A stretch of DNA of 64,000 bases from Dactylorhiza incarnata (lineage: Eukaryota > Streptophyta > Magnoliopsida > Asparagales > Orchidaceae): positions 3,545,001 through 3,609,000 of the forward strand of contig JAWHQI010000165.1 of the NCBI GenBank assembly GCA_033032865.1. The letters are read 5' to 3'. The position numbers were made by a program, and so were the translations under genes. Below, piece after piece: positions 10,806 to 24,100 of this stretch (within the stretch, counting starts at the first letter, position 1; every line of letters begins with the position of its first letter). The notes under the pieces are model-generated. The model made no database searches. It saw only the letters and a list, made by a program, of their open reading frames with translations, and was not told the DNA's origin.

Positions 10806-12141
10806 TGAAAGTGCACAGTTAACCTCACTAGAATTCTCTAGTAGGGTGGGGGGGGGGGGGGGGTGAATAGAGATTTAAAAGTACTTTGTGCAAAGTTAAC
10901 AATTATATATATATATATATATATGTAATAATCTCAGATTTAAGCTTCCCACACACACCAACAAGAATTAAGTAAATAAAGAAAGAAATAGCAAAATAAA
11001 ATCACAGCACAACACAAAGAAGTATAGTGGTTCCCCAAACGTTGGGTAGTCCACTCTTCTACCCCCTTGGTAGGAATTCACTATCTTGTACTGAGTCTTT
11101 TGATAAGGAGACTCTTAGAACCAGCCTGAGTCTTTTGATAAGGAGACTCTTAGAACCAGTACAACTGAATTTTTTGAAGAGAGATTCTAAAAACTCTTTT
11201 ACACTATTTAAAAATGAAATGAAGATAAGAAGAAGAAGTAGAAGAAGTAATTGAAACAAGAAAGAATCTTCTTCCTAGCAAGAAGATTAGAAGCACAAGA
11301 AATAGTGAATGAAATCTCTCTTCTATAGTGAGAAGGAGATTATAGGTCTTTTCTCTTTCAAAGAGAGCTATCAGTGATTGCAGCAGTATGGCTTCAGAAA
11401 GAGAGGATGAAGAAGGCTTGTTGTTTGCTTCAGCACACTATCACTTCTCTCTGCTTTTTCTCACTTTTCTCTTGGGAGCTATTCCTCTATTTCAAATGGA
11501 TGGAGTGGATCACTTCTTCTTTTTCTCTGCCGAATTCCCTCTTATTTATAGCTCTGTTTATTCAAAGAATACTATAGGAGAATAATCAATTAACAGTTAG
11601 AGAAATGGTAAGAGAGAAAAGATTCCATAATCAATATTTCTGTAGATGGAAAGAGATCATTCTGATTTCAAATAATATCCATAATAAACTTAATCAATTT
11701 AGCCAAGAATCATTTAGAAGGAAAGACTGATTCAAAACGGCTAGAAAAGAATAATATCATTCCATAAAATTCAGATCTACAGATAGAAGGAAAGAAATCT
11801 GGCATGTTTTGAATTTGACATAGAAATCGACGTACGTCGATTACTATTCGACGGAAGCATCGATTTCAGACTGGCTGGACGTTGAGAGGAGAATATGGAA
11901 GGTGCGTCGACTAAGATACGTCGACTTCACTAGATACGTCGACTAGAAGTCAGAGTTACGTCGACATAGGTTACGTCGAATTCTGTTTAGAGCTACTTTG
12001 ACTCATTCTAAGAGGAACGTCGACTACACTTCGACGTTGCGTCGAATACTATTCGACGCATATTTACTTAGACTAATTTTTCATTCTTAGAATTTCTATT
12101 CTACTCATTTTTAGGGGTTAAGATAAATCATTTCCCCAACA
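10806..12141 (-). repeat. L4 3' LTR
   Basis: It begins TGAAAGTGCACAG and ends TTTCCCCAACA. In sense orientation the U3 (12060 to 11826) carries TCGACGTACGTCGA-type palindromes and CGACGCAACGTCGA, followed by a TATA-like CTATAAATA near 11542-11550. A G-run near 10847 and a TA repeat near 10906 mark the R/U5 part. The partner is 51689-53042. Confidence 0.93.
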
Positions 12142-12156
12142 ATCTCCCCCTATTTG
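12142..12156 (-). other. L4 polypurine tract
   Basis: The minus strand reads AAATAGGGGGAGAT just before the LTR. This is the same type as in L3 and L7. Confidence 0.85.
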
Positions 12157-12333
12157 TCTTAACCTATTCAGGGAGAAATTGTATTAGTTTTTAATCAACA
12201 CAGCAAGGTATTTATATAGAGGAAAGAAATATGTTAAGTAATCAGAAGAAAATAGAATCATATACACAGACTTCATAAACAGTATTTAAGCATGGAGGAA
12301 AAAATATAGAGTATATCAGCATTGTTCATCACA

Positions 12334-12973
12334 TCACTCAGGAGGGGTAGGAGGAGTTTTTCTTTTCCTAGTGAATACTATAGTTTTTAAGGAAGAGAGT
12401 TGCTCCTTCTCAATAACAGGTGGTTCACTCAGCTCCCCCTGAGTCACAGCAGTTTGCTCCCCCTGAGATGGAACTTCCTTTAAGCCTTCAATTTCTGCCT
12501 CTTCAGTTTCTTTCTCAGCTCCAGCTTCAATTACTTCAGCATCAGTTTCATTTTCAACTTCTGCTTGCTAGCCTCCCCTTGAAAGAGGACTTGTTGTGTA
12601 GCTTCTCTTGCTATAGAGAGTACATCTGTTATCTGGTCCTCAGCATGTAGCTCTGGGACTAATTCATTCCCAATTGTCATATCAGCTTTTGAAGTAGGAA
12701 GGGACTTATGTGAAAGAGATTTGTGACTTGAGAGCTGCTCTTCATCTAATTTCTCCCCCTTCTTGAACTTCTTAGCAAAGGAGGTTAAGAATGACTTGGT
12801 CACTTTAGAGGAAGAAACAGAGGACTTCAAGCTTTACACAGAGGCATTGACCTCATCTATTTGGGTTTGCATGTGCATGATGGAAGAGTGAAGTTGGGAG
12901 CAGTGCCCATCCAGCATTTCTTGAAATTTTGGGCTGCTGACTGGATACACTGGGTGATGAGAGTTTTAGTGGA
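12334..12973 (-). pseudogene. L4: C-terminal part of the envelope-like third ORF
   Basis: This is the downstream half of the ORF whose start is at 48808; L5 separates the two. The frame crossing the L5 insertion site joins cleanly once one TGGAG is removed. Visible segments are a probable coiled coil (FQEMLDGHCSQLHSSIMHMQ), a Lys-rich patch (SFAKKFKKGEKLDEEQL) and an acidic Glu-rich tail ending TRKRKTPPTPPE and a TGA at 12334. An in-frame TAA near 12834 and 1-nt shifts near 12565 and 12930 disable it. The gene has the same place as the envelope-like gene of L7, between gag/pol and the 3' LTR, and ends with a similar basic tail. Its function is unknown. Confidence 0.7.
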
Positions 12974-12978
12974 TGGAG

Positions 12979-14040
12979 TTTTGGGTTTTCTATACCCCTC
13001 GAACGGGATTACATATCACATATGCGCAGCGGAAATAACAAGAACAACCCAAAAGAAGCTAACGGATCTTACGGTTTCCATGATTTAAGAGAATAAGCAA
13101 ATCGAAATAGAAAGTACCTTTGCGTGATTGAGTCAACACTCAACCAAGGTGCTCCAAAGAGAAATCCGAAATCTGAGTTCCAAGAAACGAAATGTATCGG
13201 CTCCTCTACAGCGATCCACACGAACGATGGAGAACCCTAGCTTCTTGTCGCACAAGAACTAGGCCGGAGAAGGAAGCTCTCAATGTCCCCACGGATTGCT
13301 AGATCCGATACAGGGGAGGCGGCGACCGACGACGGCGACTAGCGGCGGCGGAAGGCGATCGGCGGACGGGAAGAACGAGACCCTCACGCGTAACTGTTCC
13401 GTCGGCCGTTCCCGTCAAAATCGAGAAAAGAAAAAGGCCTTGGTAAACCTAGAATTGCAAGCCCTTTTATACTAAAACGCATAAATCAGGCTATCCGCAG
13501 ACCAGAATGTTTCTGTCGAGATTTACATTCGCCTAATTCGACTAATCACTATAACCGAATTCGACTAATCACTATAACCGAATTCGACGAACCCATTTCG
13601 ACAAATTCGTCTATATGAATTCGGCTATATAAATTCGGCGAAACCCTTTCGTCGAACTGACCTGGTTCGGCTAAACCCTTTAGTCGAATCTGTAATAAAT
13701 TCGGTTAATCATATTAGCCAAATTTTATTAGTCGAATCAACATAATTCGGTTAATCATATTAGCCGAATTTGACACAATTCGGTTAAACCCTTTAGTCGA
13801 ATTTGTCATGTATAAGCCCATTCGTTTAAACCCTTTAAACGATTTCCCGTTGAGACATTCTCAACATAATTCCAAGCAGTCACAGGATTGGTCCTCCACT
13901 CATATCCAATATGAGTAAGGCTAACACAATCCTTTCTCCAATTTCTCCAAACGCTTTTATGTGCGAGCCTATAGGCTCATATTGCGTTGGCAGCAAGACT
14001 AACTATTGATTGCTTTGAGATCACCTCAGAAACTCCAACA
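12979..14040 (-). repeat. L5 3' LTR (subfamily a)
   Basis: It shares CTCGAACGGGATTACATATC and the central section at 13130-13250 with the LTR at 46671-47731, which separates both from the two subfamily-b LTRs. The U3 array (13850 to 13528) consists of AATTCGG...CCGAATT hairpin words and includes GTTCGACGAA in sense orientation. Confidence 0.92.
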
Positions 14041-14055
14041 GTCTCCCACTTGATC
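14041..14055 (-). other. L5 polypurine tract
   Basis: The minus strand reads ATCAAGTGGGAGAC immediately before TGTTGG of the LTR. The same tract follows both subfamily-b LTRs at 20176 and 29607. Confidence 0.8.
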
Positions 14056-15005
14056 ACAAAGTATCAACAAAAGTCTCACAAATAATGAGCGGCATCTAGC
14101 AATACATCATTTCTACCCAAGCAATACGAGTTCATAACTCAACAAGCCTGTCATGACCAATGTATCAGTGTTGTCATGTCCCTTTGTCCTTTACATCCGG
14201 ATAGAACTAGAGGCATGGACCGTGTCACCCTCATAATCGTTCAATCCTAGTTTCTTGATCCAGAATAGACTATCTGAAAATTGGTGAGCTCAATATCATA
14301 TATTGACTCAACCAAGCATGGCCATGCATTTCTCAGTCTCATTCCATCAAGGGGCCCATGGATGTAACTCCTGTCATACAGGAGGACAAATCCCATTTCT
14401 GCTCACTCACAAACATCCAAATGATTCGTAACATACCCAACAACCACCCTTATCGTCAACCTTTCTCAAGAGAAGACTTTAGATGGCATCAAAGTACGCG
14501 CTTCCTCACCGGATGAATGATATGACTTTAGGTCAAAGGACCACAAACACCATTGTCACTTGAGACCTACTTGTGACACGTTCATATAACAATCCACAAA
14601 GTAGTCTCTCGGGGGGTCTGTCCAGTACAACTTGTTCACTAACAAGTACCCATATGATGACTTGATACCACAATATCATGACCTATGAGAATCGGTCATC
14701 AGTCAACGCACATGCTAGTCTCAATGTGTCATCATCGCCCTTAACTTCTAAGATGATACTCCGACCAGGGACCATTTAAGAATGAAGCTTCTTATAAATA
14801 TAGGCTCTCACCTTCAAGTCACGTACTAGAATTCCTATGGAAGCAAACACTCTAAGGGCATTTATTATGCTAATTAATCTTATCAGACAGATATAAATGA
14901 CATAATAAAAGAACTTGCCATAAATATAAAATGAAATACATAGTACATTTTACAATTCATCCAATGAACAAACAACCAACAAATATGCAATCCACAAGGA
15001 TCCCA
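14056..15005 (-). other. L5 copy A 3' untranslated region
   Basis: This is non-coding sequence between the RNase H stop and the polypurine tract. It is homologous to 20191-21154 and 29622-30590. It has a 6-base G-run at 14611-14616 where the other copies have 22 and 27 G. Confidence 0.75.
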
Positions 15006-18000
15006 CTAAAGATAATCATTCAGGTATCTAATACCCATTGATCTAACATGACCATCATGCTTCTTTTGCGCAAGAGGCTTTGTCAGTGGATCCGCTATAT
15101 TTTCTTCAGTCGGTACTCTGCATATGCTCACATCTCCTCGATCGACAATCTCTCGAATAAGAAGGAAGCGCCGAATTATGTGCTTGGGGCACTGATGAGA
15201 TCTAGGTTCCTTAGCTTGTGCAATTGCACCGTTGTTGTCACAGTAGAGAACTACGGAATCAACAATGCTAGGGACTACATCAAGCTCGCTGATGAATTTC
15301 CTAATCCACACAGCCTCCTTCGCCGCATTCGCTGCAGCGATATACTCGGCCTCAGTCATAGAATCAGCAACTGTCTCTTGCTTGGAACTCTTCCAGCCTA
15401 CAGCTCCTCCATTAAGGTGAAACACAAAACTTGACTGTGACTTTGAGTCATCTCTGTCAGTCTGGAAGCTTGCATCCGTGTAACCCTTTACAATGAGCTC
15501 TTCCTCTCCACCAAACACCAAGAATGTATCCTAAGTCCTTCTCAAGTACTTTAGGATATTCTTGACTGCGATCCAGTGACCATCACCCGGATCAGACTGA
15601 TACCTGCTAGTCATGCTTAAAGCATATGCGACATCGGGTTGAGTACATAACATTGCGTACATGATTGATCCAATTGCCGAAGCATATGGAATCATCTTCA
15701 TGCGGTCCTTATCTTCCAAAGATTTAGGATCCTGGTCCTTAGAGAGACTCACACCATGTGACATGGGTAAGAATCCTTTCTGTACTCAAGCATGTTGAAC
15801 CGTTTCAACACCTTGTCAATGTATGTACTCTGGGTCAAACCCAGCAACTTCTTCGATCTATCTCTATAGATCTTAATACCAAGTATATAAGTCGATTCGC
15901 CCAAGTCTTTCATAGAAAAGCACTTTCCTAGGTTGTTCTTAACAACTTGCAGGGTCGGAATGTCATTCCCGATCAGCAGTATGTCATCTACATACAATAT
16001 CAGGAAGACAACAATGCTCCCACTAATCTTCTTGTAAACACAAGGCTCATCTTCGTTCTTGATGAAACTCTTTGATCTTCTCATCAAAACGCAGATTCCA
16101 ACTTCGAGAAGCTTGTTTCAATCCATAAATGGATCGATTCAACTTGCATATTTTAGTGGCTTCACTTGGAGATACAAAACCCTCGGGTTGTGTCATATAC
16201 ACTTCCTCAAGGAGGTTTCCATTAATGAAAGCCGTTTTGACGTCCATTTGCCAGATCTCATAGTCATAATACGCAGCAATAGCAAGTAGTATTCTGATGG
16301 ACTTGACCATTGCTATAGTATTCTGATGGACTTGACCATTGCTACAGGGGAAAAGGTTTCATCATAGTCAAAACCTTTAATTTTCCTGAAACCTTTAGCC
16401 ACCAGCCGGCCTTTGAATGTCTGTACATTCCCATCCATGTCGGTCTTCTTCATGAAGACCCACTTGCACCCTATGGGTCGTACCCCTTCAAGTGGTTCCA
16501 CCAAGGTCCAAACTTGGTTTACATACATGGAGTCCATTTCAGATTTCATGGCTTCAAGCCACTTCTCGGAGTCAGGTCCATTCATAGCCTCTTGGTAGGT
16601 TGCAGGCTGATCATCATGATCTATAAGCAACATATTACCTATTCGAGTCATGAGAAATCCATATCTCTCAGGCTCAAATCTTGGTCTACCAGATCTACGT
16701 AGGACTTGTGTTTCTTGAGCAGGCTCTCCAACTACAACTTCTTGTAGTCCTTGCTCAGGTTCCAATTCTGGTTCGTTCATTGTTTGTGGCTCTTGAACTT
16801 CTTCAAGTTCTACCTTTGCAGTCTTTCTGGATAAGAACTCTTTCTTCAAAAAGACACCAATCCTTGCGACAAACACTTTGCCCTCAGACGGCAAGTAGAA
16901 GTAGTATCCTTTGGTTTCCCTAGGATATCCCACTAGATAACATTTATCCGATTTGGGTTCCAGCTTGTCAGGCATTTGACGTCGCACGTATGCCTCACAG
17001 CCCCAAATCTTGATGAACAACATACTAGGACGCTTCCCAGTCCATATCTCATATAGTGTCTTTAGAACCGTTTTTGTTGGAACTCGATTTAGTGTGAAAG
17101 CAGCAGTCTCTAAAGCAAATCCCCAAAAGGAAACGGGCAAATCTGCATGACTCATCATTGATCGCACCATGTCTAACAAGGTACGATTCCTCCTCTCAGA
17201 AACACCATTATGTTGAGGTGTTCCGGGTGGAGTGAGTTGTGATATAATACCACACTCTTTCAGATGATCACAAAACTCATGACTCAGATATTCGCCACCT
17301 CGATCAGATCAGAGTGCTTTTATCCTTTTTCCCAGTTGGTTTTCTACTTCATTCTTAAACACTTTGAACTTTTCAAAGGTCTCGGATTTGTTCTTCATAA
17401 GAAACACGTATCCGAATCTACTGAAATCATCAGTAAATGTAACGAAGTAGTAGAACCCACCTCTAGCCATAGAACTCATGGGTCCGCATACATCACTATG
17501 TATTATACCCAAGAGATCATTAGCCCTCTCATTACGACTAGTGAAAGGAGCTTTCGTCATCTTGCCTAATAAACATGACTCACATCTCTCAAATGATTCA
17601 TAATCAAATGAGTCCAGTAGTCCATCTTTATGGAGCTTGGATATGCGTTTCTCGTTTATATGGCCTAAACGATAATGCCAAATGTACATAGGATTCAAGT
17701 CATTTGTTTTCAGTCTTTTAGTATTTTCTATGTTATAGATCGGATGGTCTAAGTTCAAAATATATAAACCATTAAACATTTGGGCTACGTCATAACAAAC
17801 ATCATTCTTATAAATAGAACAACAATTGTTCTTAATTACGAAAGAAAAACCAATCATGTCCAAACATGAAATAGAAATAATGTTTCTAGTTATGGCCGGA
17901 ACATAATAACAATTATCTAGTTCTATTACAAGCCCCGTGGGCAAAGAAAGACAGTAAACACCAACGGCGACGGCAGCAACTCTTGCTCCATTCCCAACGC

Positions 18001-18985
18001 GCAGGTCTACCTCCCCTTTACCCAGCATTCTTCTCCTTCTCAGTTCCTGCACATTTATACAAATGTGAGAACCACATCCGGTATCCAATACCCAGGATGA
18101 AGGAGCAGAAAGGTTTATTTCTATAATGAAAATACCTGAAGTGGAAGTCATACCTCCCTTCTTCTTCTGCAGATCTTCTAGATACTGAGGACAGTTCCTC
18201 CTCCAGTGCCCTGCCTTACCACAATGGTGGCACTTCCCTTCCTTAGCCAATCCTTTCTTTTTCAGTGCTGAAGACTTGGGATCAAGATGTGACTTAGGTC
18301 CTACCTTAGTCTTCTTGGTTCCCTTGACCTTGCCCTTGCCTTTATGCACCATCAATATGGGGCTAGCAGGCTTGGTCTTCTTCATGTTGATCTCAGAAGT
18401 TCTTAACATACCTAGGAGCTCAGACAGTGTCTTGTCAATTTCATTCATATTGTAATTTAAGACAAACTGCTCGTAACTGTCCGGCAACGATTGCAGGATC
18501 AGATCAGTGGCCAACTCTTGGCTCAAAGGAAACCCCAGTCTTTCAAGGCTCTCTATATACCCAATCATCTTGAGTACGTGAGTTCCTGCTGGGTCTCAAG
18601 CTCCCATCTTACACTGAAATAACGCCTTGGATATATCGAACCACTCTTGGCGAGCTTGCCCTTGAAACATTTTCTTCAGGTGCTCAACCATTTCATAACA
18701 ACTCATGTTCTCATGTTGCTTCTGAAGCTCAGAATTCATAGTTGCGTGCATAAGGCATTCAACATCCAAGGAGTCATCTCCATACTTCTTATAAGTATCT
18801 TTATCTGCACGTGGTGCATTAGAGGCTGGCTCTTCAGGGGGATCTTCTTCCAAGACATAGAGCTTGCGCTCTTGCCTGAGAACAATTCTCAGGTTTCTAT
18901 ACCATTCAAGGAAATTTGTCCCATTTAGCTTATCCTTCTCAAGGATCGCTATCAGGGACAAGGTGGAGTGAGATCCACTTGCCAT
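15006..18985 (-). pseudogene. gag-pol: L5 copy A: Angela-type gag-pol polyprotein
   Basis: The polyprotein starts MASGSHS at 18985 and ends at a TAG at 15006. Domains in order: gag; zinc knuckle CHHCGKAGHWRRNC near 18191-18235; protease with DTGCGSHIC; integrase with HHCC finger (LGHINEKR...CESCLLGK) and the SDVCGPM and RSDRGGEY catalytic motifs; RT with YVDD near 16000; RNase H. Integrase precedes RT, as in Ty1/copia. Lesions include CGA-to-TGA stops near 18596 and 17309, a 29-bp tandem duplication at 16291-16348 that shifts the frame in RT, a 5-nt deletion near 16068 and more shifts near 15750 and 15530. It is non-functional. The Angela assignment is from remembered integrase and RT wording. 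Confidence 0.9.
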
Positions 18986-19085
18986 GGATATTCTACAAGG
19001 AATTTTGCAAAGTAAAATTTTAGTACTATATTTCAAAATACATTATATATATATATATAAATATATATTTTTAATAAGGACTTTT

Positions 19086-19105
19086 ATTAAAGAGCTCCCT
19101 GTTGG
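19086..19105 (-). other. Leader/LTR-b junction lacking a primer site
   Basis: The A-type leader stops at AAGAGCTCCC and LTR b1 begins with its exact terminus TGTTGGG. In the intact leader (45640 onward) AGAGCTCCC is followed by about 1 kb of leader and the tRNA-Met primer site. The same junction is seen at 28520-28529. This is what an insertion of a subfamily-b element into the leader would leave at its left end. Confidence 0.85.
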
Positions 19106-20175
19106 GTTTTCTATACCCCTCGAAAGGGATGACATATCAAATATGCGCAGCGGAAATAACAAGAACAACCCAAAAGAAGCTAACGGATCTTGCGTTTTTC
19201 ATGATTCAAGAGAATAAGCAAAGCAAATACAATATACCTTCGCGGGATTGAGTCAATACTCAACCAAGGTGCTCCAAGACAAATCCGAAATCTGCCTTTG
19301 AGTTCTTCAAGGATCGAAGTAGATCGATCCCTCTATAGAAGTCAACACAAGGAAAGGAGAACCCTAGCTTCTTGTCATACAAGAACTAAGTCAGAGAAGG
19401 ATGCTCTCAACGTCCCCACGGACTGCTAGATCCGATCCAGTGGAGGCGGCGACTGACGGCGGCGACCATCGGCGGCGGAAGGACGATCGACGGACGGAAC
19501 GAGAACGATCGGAACACTTCCGTCTTTTTCTCTCTCGCAAAAGGCTCGACCTGAAAAAACTGTCTATCTCGAAGACCTAATCGCATGCCTTTATATACGC
19601 AAGGTATAGGAAAGGCTATCCGCAGACCAGAGGGAAAATCAGAATATATGTCCAGATTTATATTCGCCGAATTCGACTAATCAAATTAACCGAATTCCAC
19701 TAATCACTATAACCGAATTCGGCGAAACCATTTCGACGAATTCGTCTATATGAATTCGGCTATATAAATTTGGCGAAACCCTTTCGTCGAACTGACCTGA
19801 TTCGGCTAAACCCTTTAGTCGAATCTGTAATAAATTTGGTTAATCATATTAGCCGAATTTCATTAGTCGAATCAACATAATTCGGTTAATCACATTAGCC
19901 GAATTTGACACAATTCGGTTAAACCCTTTAGCCGAATTTGTCATGTATAAATCCATTCGTTTAAACCCTTTAAACGATTCCCCGTTGAGACATTCTCAAC
20001 TTAATTCCAAGCAGTCACAGGATTGGTCCTCCACTCATATCCAATATGAGTAAGGCCAACACAATCCTTTCTCCAATTTCTCTAAACGCTTTTATGTGCG
20101 ACCCTATAGGCTCATATTGCGTTGGCAGCAAGACTAACTATTGATTGCTTTGAGATCACCTCAGAAATTCCAACA
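19100..20175 (-). repeat. L6 LTR b1
   Basis: It belongs to a sister LTR subfamily (CTCGAAAGGGATGACATATC, CCTTTGAGTTCTTCAAGGAT). The polypurine tract on its right shows it is a 3' LTR for copy B. The U3 array at 19665-19990 has AATTCGG hairpin words and GTTCGACGAA in sense orientation. Its nearest relative is 28529-29606. Confidence 0.92.
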
Positions 20176-21154
20176 GTCTCCCACTTGATCACAAAGTATC
20201 AACAAAAGTCTCACAAACAATGAGCGGCATCTAACAATACATCATTGCTACCCAAGCAATAAAAGTTCATAACTCAACAAGCCTGTCATGACCAATGTAT
20301 CAGTGTTGTCATGTCCCTTTGTATTTACATCCAGATAGAACTTGAGGTATGGACCGTGTCACCCTAATAATCGTTCAATCCTAGTTTCTTGATCCAGAAT
20401 AGACTGTCTGAAAATTGGTGAGCTCAATATCATATATTGACTCAACCAAGCATGGCCATGCATTTCTTAGTCTCATTCCATCAAGGGGCCCATGGATGTA
20501 ACTCCTATAATATAGGAGGACAAATCCCATATCTGCTCACACACAAACATCCAAATGATTCATAACATACCCAACAACCACCCTTATCGTCAACCTTTCT
20601 CAAGAGAGGACTTTAGATGGCATCAAAGTACGCTCTTCCTCACTCGATGAATGTTGTGACTTCCGGTCAAAGAACCACAAACACCATTGTCACTTGAGAC
20701 CTACTTGTGACATGTTCATATAACAATCCACACAGTAGTCTCACGGGGGGGGGGGGGGGGGGGGGGTCTGTCCAGTACAACTTGTTCTTAACAAGTACCC
20801 ATGTGATGACTTGATATCACAATATCATGACCAGTGAGAACCGGTCATCAGTCAACGCACATGCTGGTCTTATGGTCTCATCCTCGCCCTAAATTTCTAG
20901 GATGAGACCTCGACCAGGGGCCATTTAAGAATGAAGCTTCATTTAAACATAGATCCTCATATTCAAGTCACGTACTTGAATTCCTATGGAAGCAAACACT
21001 CTAAGAGCATTTATTATGCTAATTAATCTTATCAGACAGATATAAATGACATAATAAAAGAACTTGCCTTAAATATAAAATGAAATACATAGTACATATT
21101 ACAATTCATCCAATGAACAAACAACCAACAAATATGCAATCCACAAGGCTCCCA
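20176..21154 (-). other. Copy B 3' untranslated region with 22-G run
   Basis: This non-coding segment between RNase H and LTR b1 starts with the polypurine tract. It holds an uninterrupted run of 22 G at 20745-20766 where copy A has 6. Confidence 0.8.
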
Positions 21155-24100
21155 CTAAAGATAATCATTCAGGTATCTAATACCCATTGATCTAACATGA
21201 CCATCATGCTTCTTTTGCGCAAGAGGCTTTGTCAGTGGATCCGCTATATTTTCTTCAGTCGGTACTCTGCATATGCTCACATCTCCTTGATCGATAATCT
21301 CTCGAATAAGGTGGAAGCGCCGAAGTATGTGCTTGGAGCGCTGATGAGATCTAGGTTCCTTAGCTTGTGCAATTCCACCGTTGTTGTCACAGTAGAGAAC
21401 TACGGGATCAACAATGCTAGGAACTACATCAAGCTCTCTGATGAATTTCCAAATCCATATAGCCTCCTTCGCTGCATTCGCTGCAGCGATATACTCGGCC
21501 TCAGTCATAGAATCAGCAACTGTCTCTTGCTTGGAACTCTTCCAGCTTACAGATCCTCCATTAAGGCAAAACACAAAACCTGACTGTGACTTTGAGTCAT
21601 CTCTGTCAGTCTGGAAGCTTGTATCCGTGTAACCCTTTACAACGAGCTCTTCCTCTCCACCAAACACCAAGAATGTATCCTTAGTCCTTCTCAAGTACTT
21701 TAGGATATTCTTGCTACGATCCAGTGACCATCACCGCGATCAGACTGATACCTGCTAGTCATGCTTAAAGCATATGAGACATTGGGTCGAGTACATAACA
21801 TTGCGTACATGATTGATCCAATTGCCGAAGCATATGGAATCATCTTCATGTGGTCCTTATCTTCCAAAGACTTAGGACACTGGTCCTTAGAGAGACTCAC
21901 ACCATGTGACATGGGTAAGAACCCTTTCTTGGACTCAAGCATGTTGAACCGTTTCAATACCTTGTCAATGTGTGTACTTTGGGTCAAACCCATCAATTTC
22001 TTCGATCTATCTCTATAGATCTTAATACCAAGTATATAAGTCGCTTCCCCTAAGTCTTTCATAGAAAAGCACTTCCCGAGGTTATTCTTAATAACTTGCA
22101 GGGTCGAAATGTCATTCCTTATCAGCAGTATGTCATCTACATACAATATCAGGAAGACAACAATGCTCCCACTAATCTTCTTGTAAACACAAGGCTCATC
22201 TTCGTTCTTGATGAAACCAAACTCTTTGATCTTCTCATCAAAACGCAGATTCCAACTTCGAGAAGCTTATTTCAATCCATAAATAGATCGATTCAACTTG
22301 CATATTTTAGTGGCTTCATCTGGAGATACAAAACCCTCGGGTTGTGTCATATACACTTCCTCAAGGAGGTTTCCATTAAGGAAAGTCATTTTGACATCTA
22401 TTTGCCAGATCTCGTAGTCATAATACGCAGCAATAGCAAGTAGAATTCTGATGGACTTGACCATGGCCACAGGGGAAGAGGTCTCATCATAGTCAATACA
22501 ATGAATTTGCCTGAAACCTTTAGCCACCAGCCGGCCTTTAAATGTCTGTACATTCCCATCCATGTCGGTCTTCTTCTTGAAGACCCATTTGCACCCTATG
22601 GGTCGTACCCCTTCAGGTGGTTCCACCAAGGTCCAAGCTTGGTTTGCATACATGAAGTCCATTTCAGATTTCATGGCCTCAAGCCACTTCTCGGAGTCAG
22701 GTCCATTCATAGCCTCTTGGTAGGTTGCAGGCTCATCATCATGATCCATAAGCAACCTATTACCTATTTGAGTCATGAGAAATCCATATCTCTCAGGCTC
22801 AAATCTTGGTCTATAGCCTCTTGGTAGGACTTGTGTTTCTTGAGCAGGCTCTCCAGCTACAACTTCTTGTAGTCCTCGCTCAGGTTCCAATTCTGGTTCG
22901 TTCATTGTTTGTGGCTCTTGAACTTCTTCAAGTTCTACCTTTGCAGTCTTTCTGGATAAGAACTCTTTCTCCAAAAAGACACCAGTCCTTGCGACAAACA
23001 CTCTGCCCTCAAACGGTAAGTAGAAGTAGTATCCTTTGTTTTCCTTAGGATACCCCACTAGATAACATTTATCCGATTTGGGTTCCAGCTTGTCAGGCAT
23101 TTGACGTCGCACGTATGCCTCACAGCCCCAAATCTTGATGAATGACATACTAGGATGCTTCCCAGTCCATATCTCATATGGTGTCTTTAGAACCGTTTTC
23201 GTTGGAACTCGATTTAGTGTGAAAGCAGCAGTCTCTAAAGCAAAACCCCAAAAGGAAAAGGGCAAATCTGCATGACTCATCATCGATCGCACCATGTCTA
23301 ACAAGGTACGATTCTTCCTCTCAAAAACACCATTATGCTGAGGTGTTCCTGGCGGAGTGAGCTGTGATACAATACCACACTCTTTCAGATGATCACGAAA
23401 CTCATGACTCAGATATTCGCCACCTCGATCAGATCGGAGTGCTTTTATCCTTTCCCCAGTTGGTTCTCCACTTCATTTTTAAACACTTTGAACTTTTCAA
23501 AGGTCTCAGATTTGTTCTTCATAAGAAACGCGTATCCATATCCACTGAAATCATCAGTAAATGTAACGAAGTAGTAGAACCCACCTCTAGCCATAGAACT
23601 CATGGGTCCACATAGATCACTATGTATTATCCCCAAGAGATCATCAACCCTCTCATTACAACTAGTGAAAGGAGCTTTCGTCATCTTGCCTAATAAACAT
23701 GACTCGCATCTCTCAAATGATTCATAATCAAATGAGTCCAGTAGTCCATCTATATGGAGCTTGGATATGCGTTTCTCGTTTATATGGCCTAAACGACAAT
23801 GCCAAAGGTACGTAGGATTCGAATCATTTGTTTTTAGTCTTTTAGTATTTTCTATGTTATAGATCGGATGGTCTAAGTTCAAAACATATAAACCATTAAA
23901 CATTTGGGCAACGCCATAACAAACATCATTCTTATAAATAGAACAACAATTGTTCTTAATCACGAAAGAAAAACCAATCATGTCCAAACATGAAATAGAA
24001 ATAATGTTTCTAGTTATGGCCGGAACATAATAACAATTATCAAGTTCTATTACAAGCCCTGTGGGCAAAGAAAGACAGTAAACACCAACGACGACGGCAG

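Noticed and set aside
15048..15434. Plus-strand frames of about 128 codons opposite RNase H (also at 21197 and 30633)
   Set aside because: They are shadows of the RNase H coding strand, conserved only because the copies are homologous.
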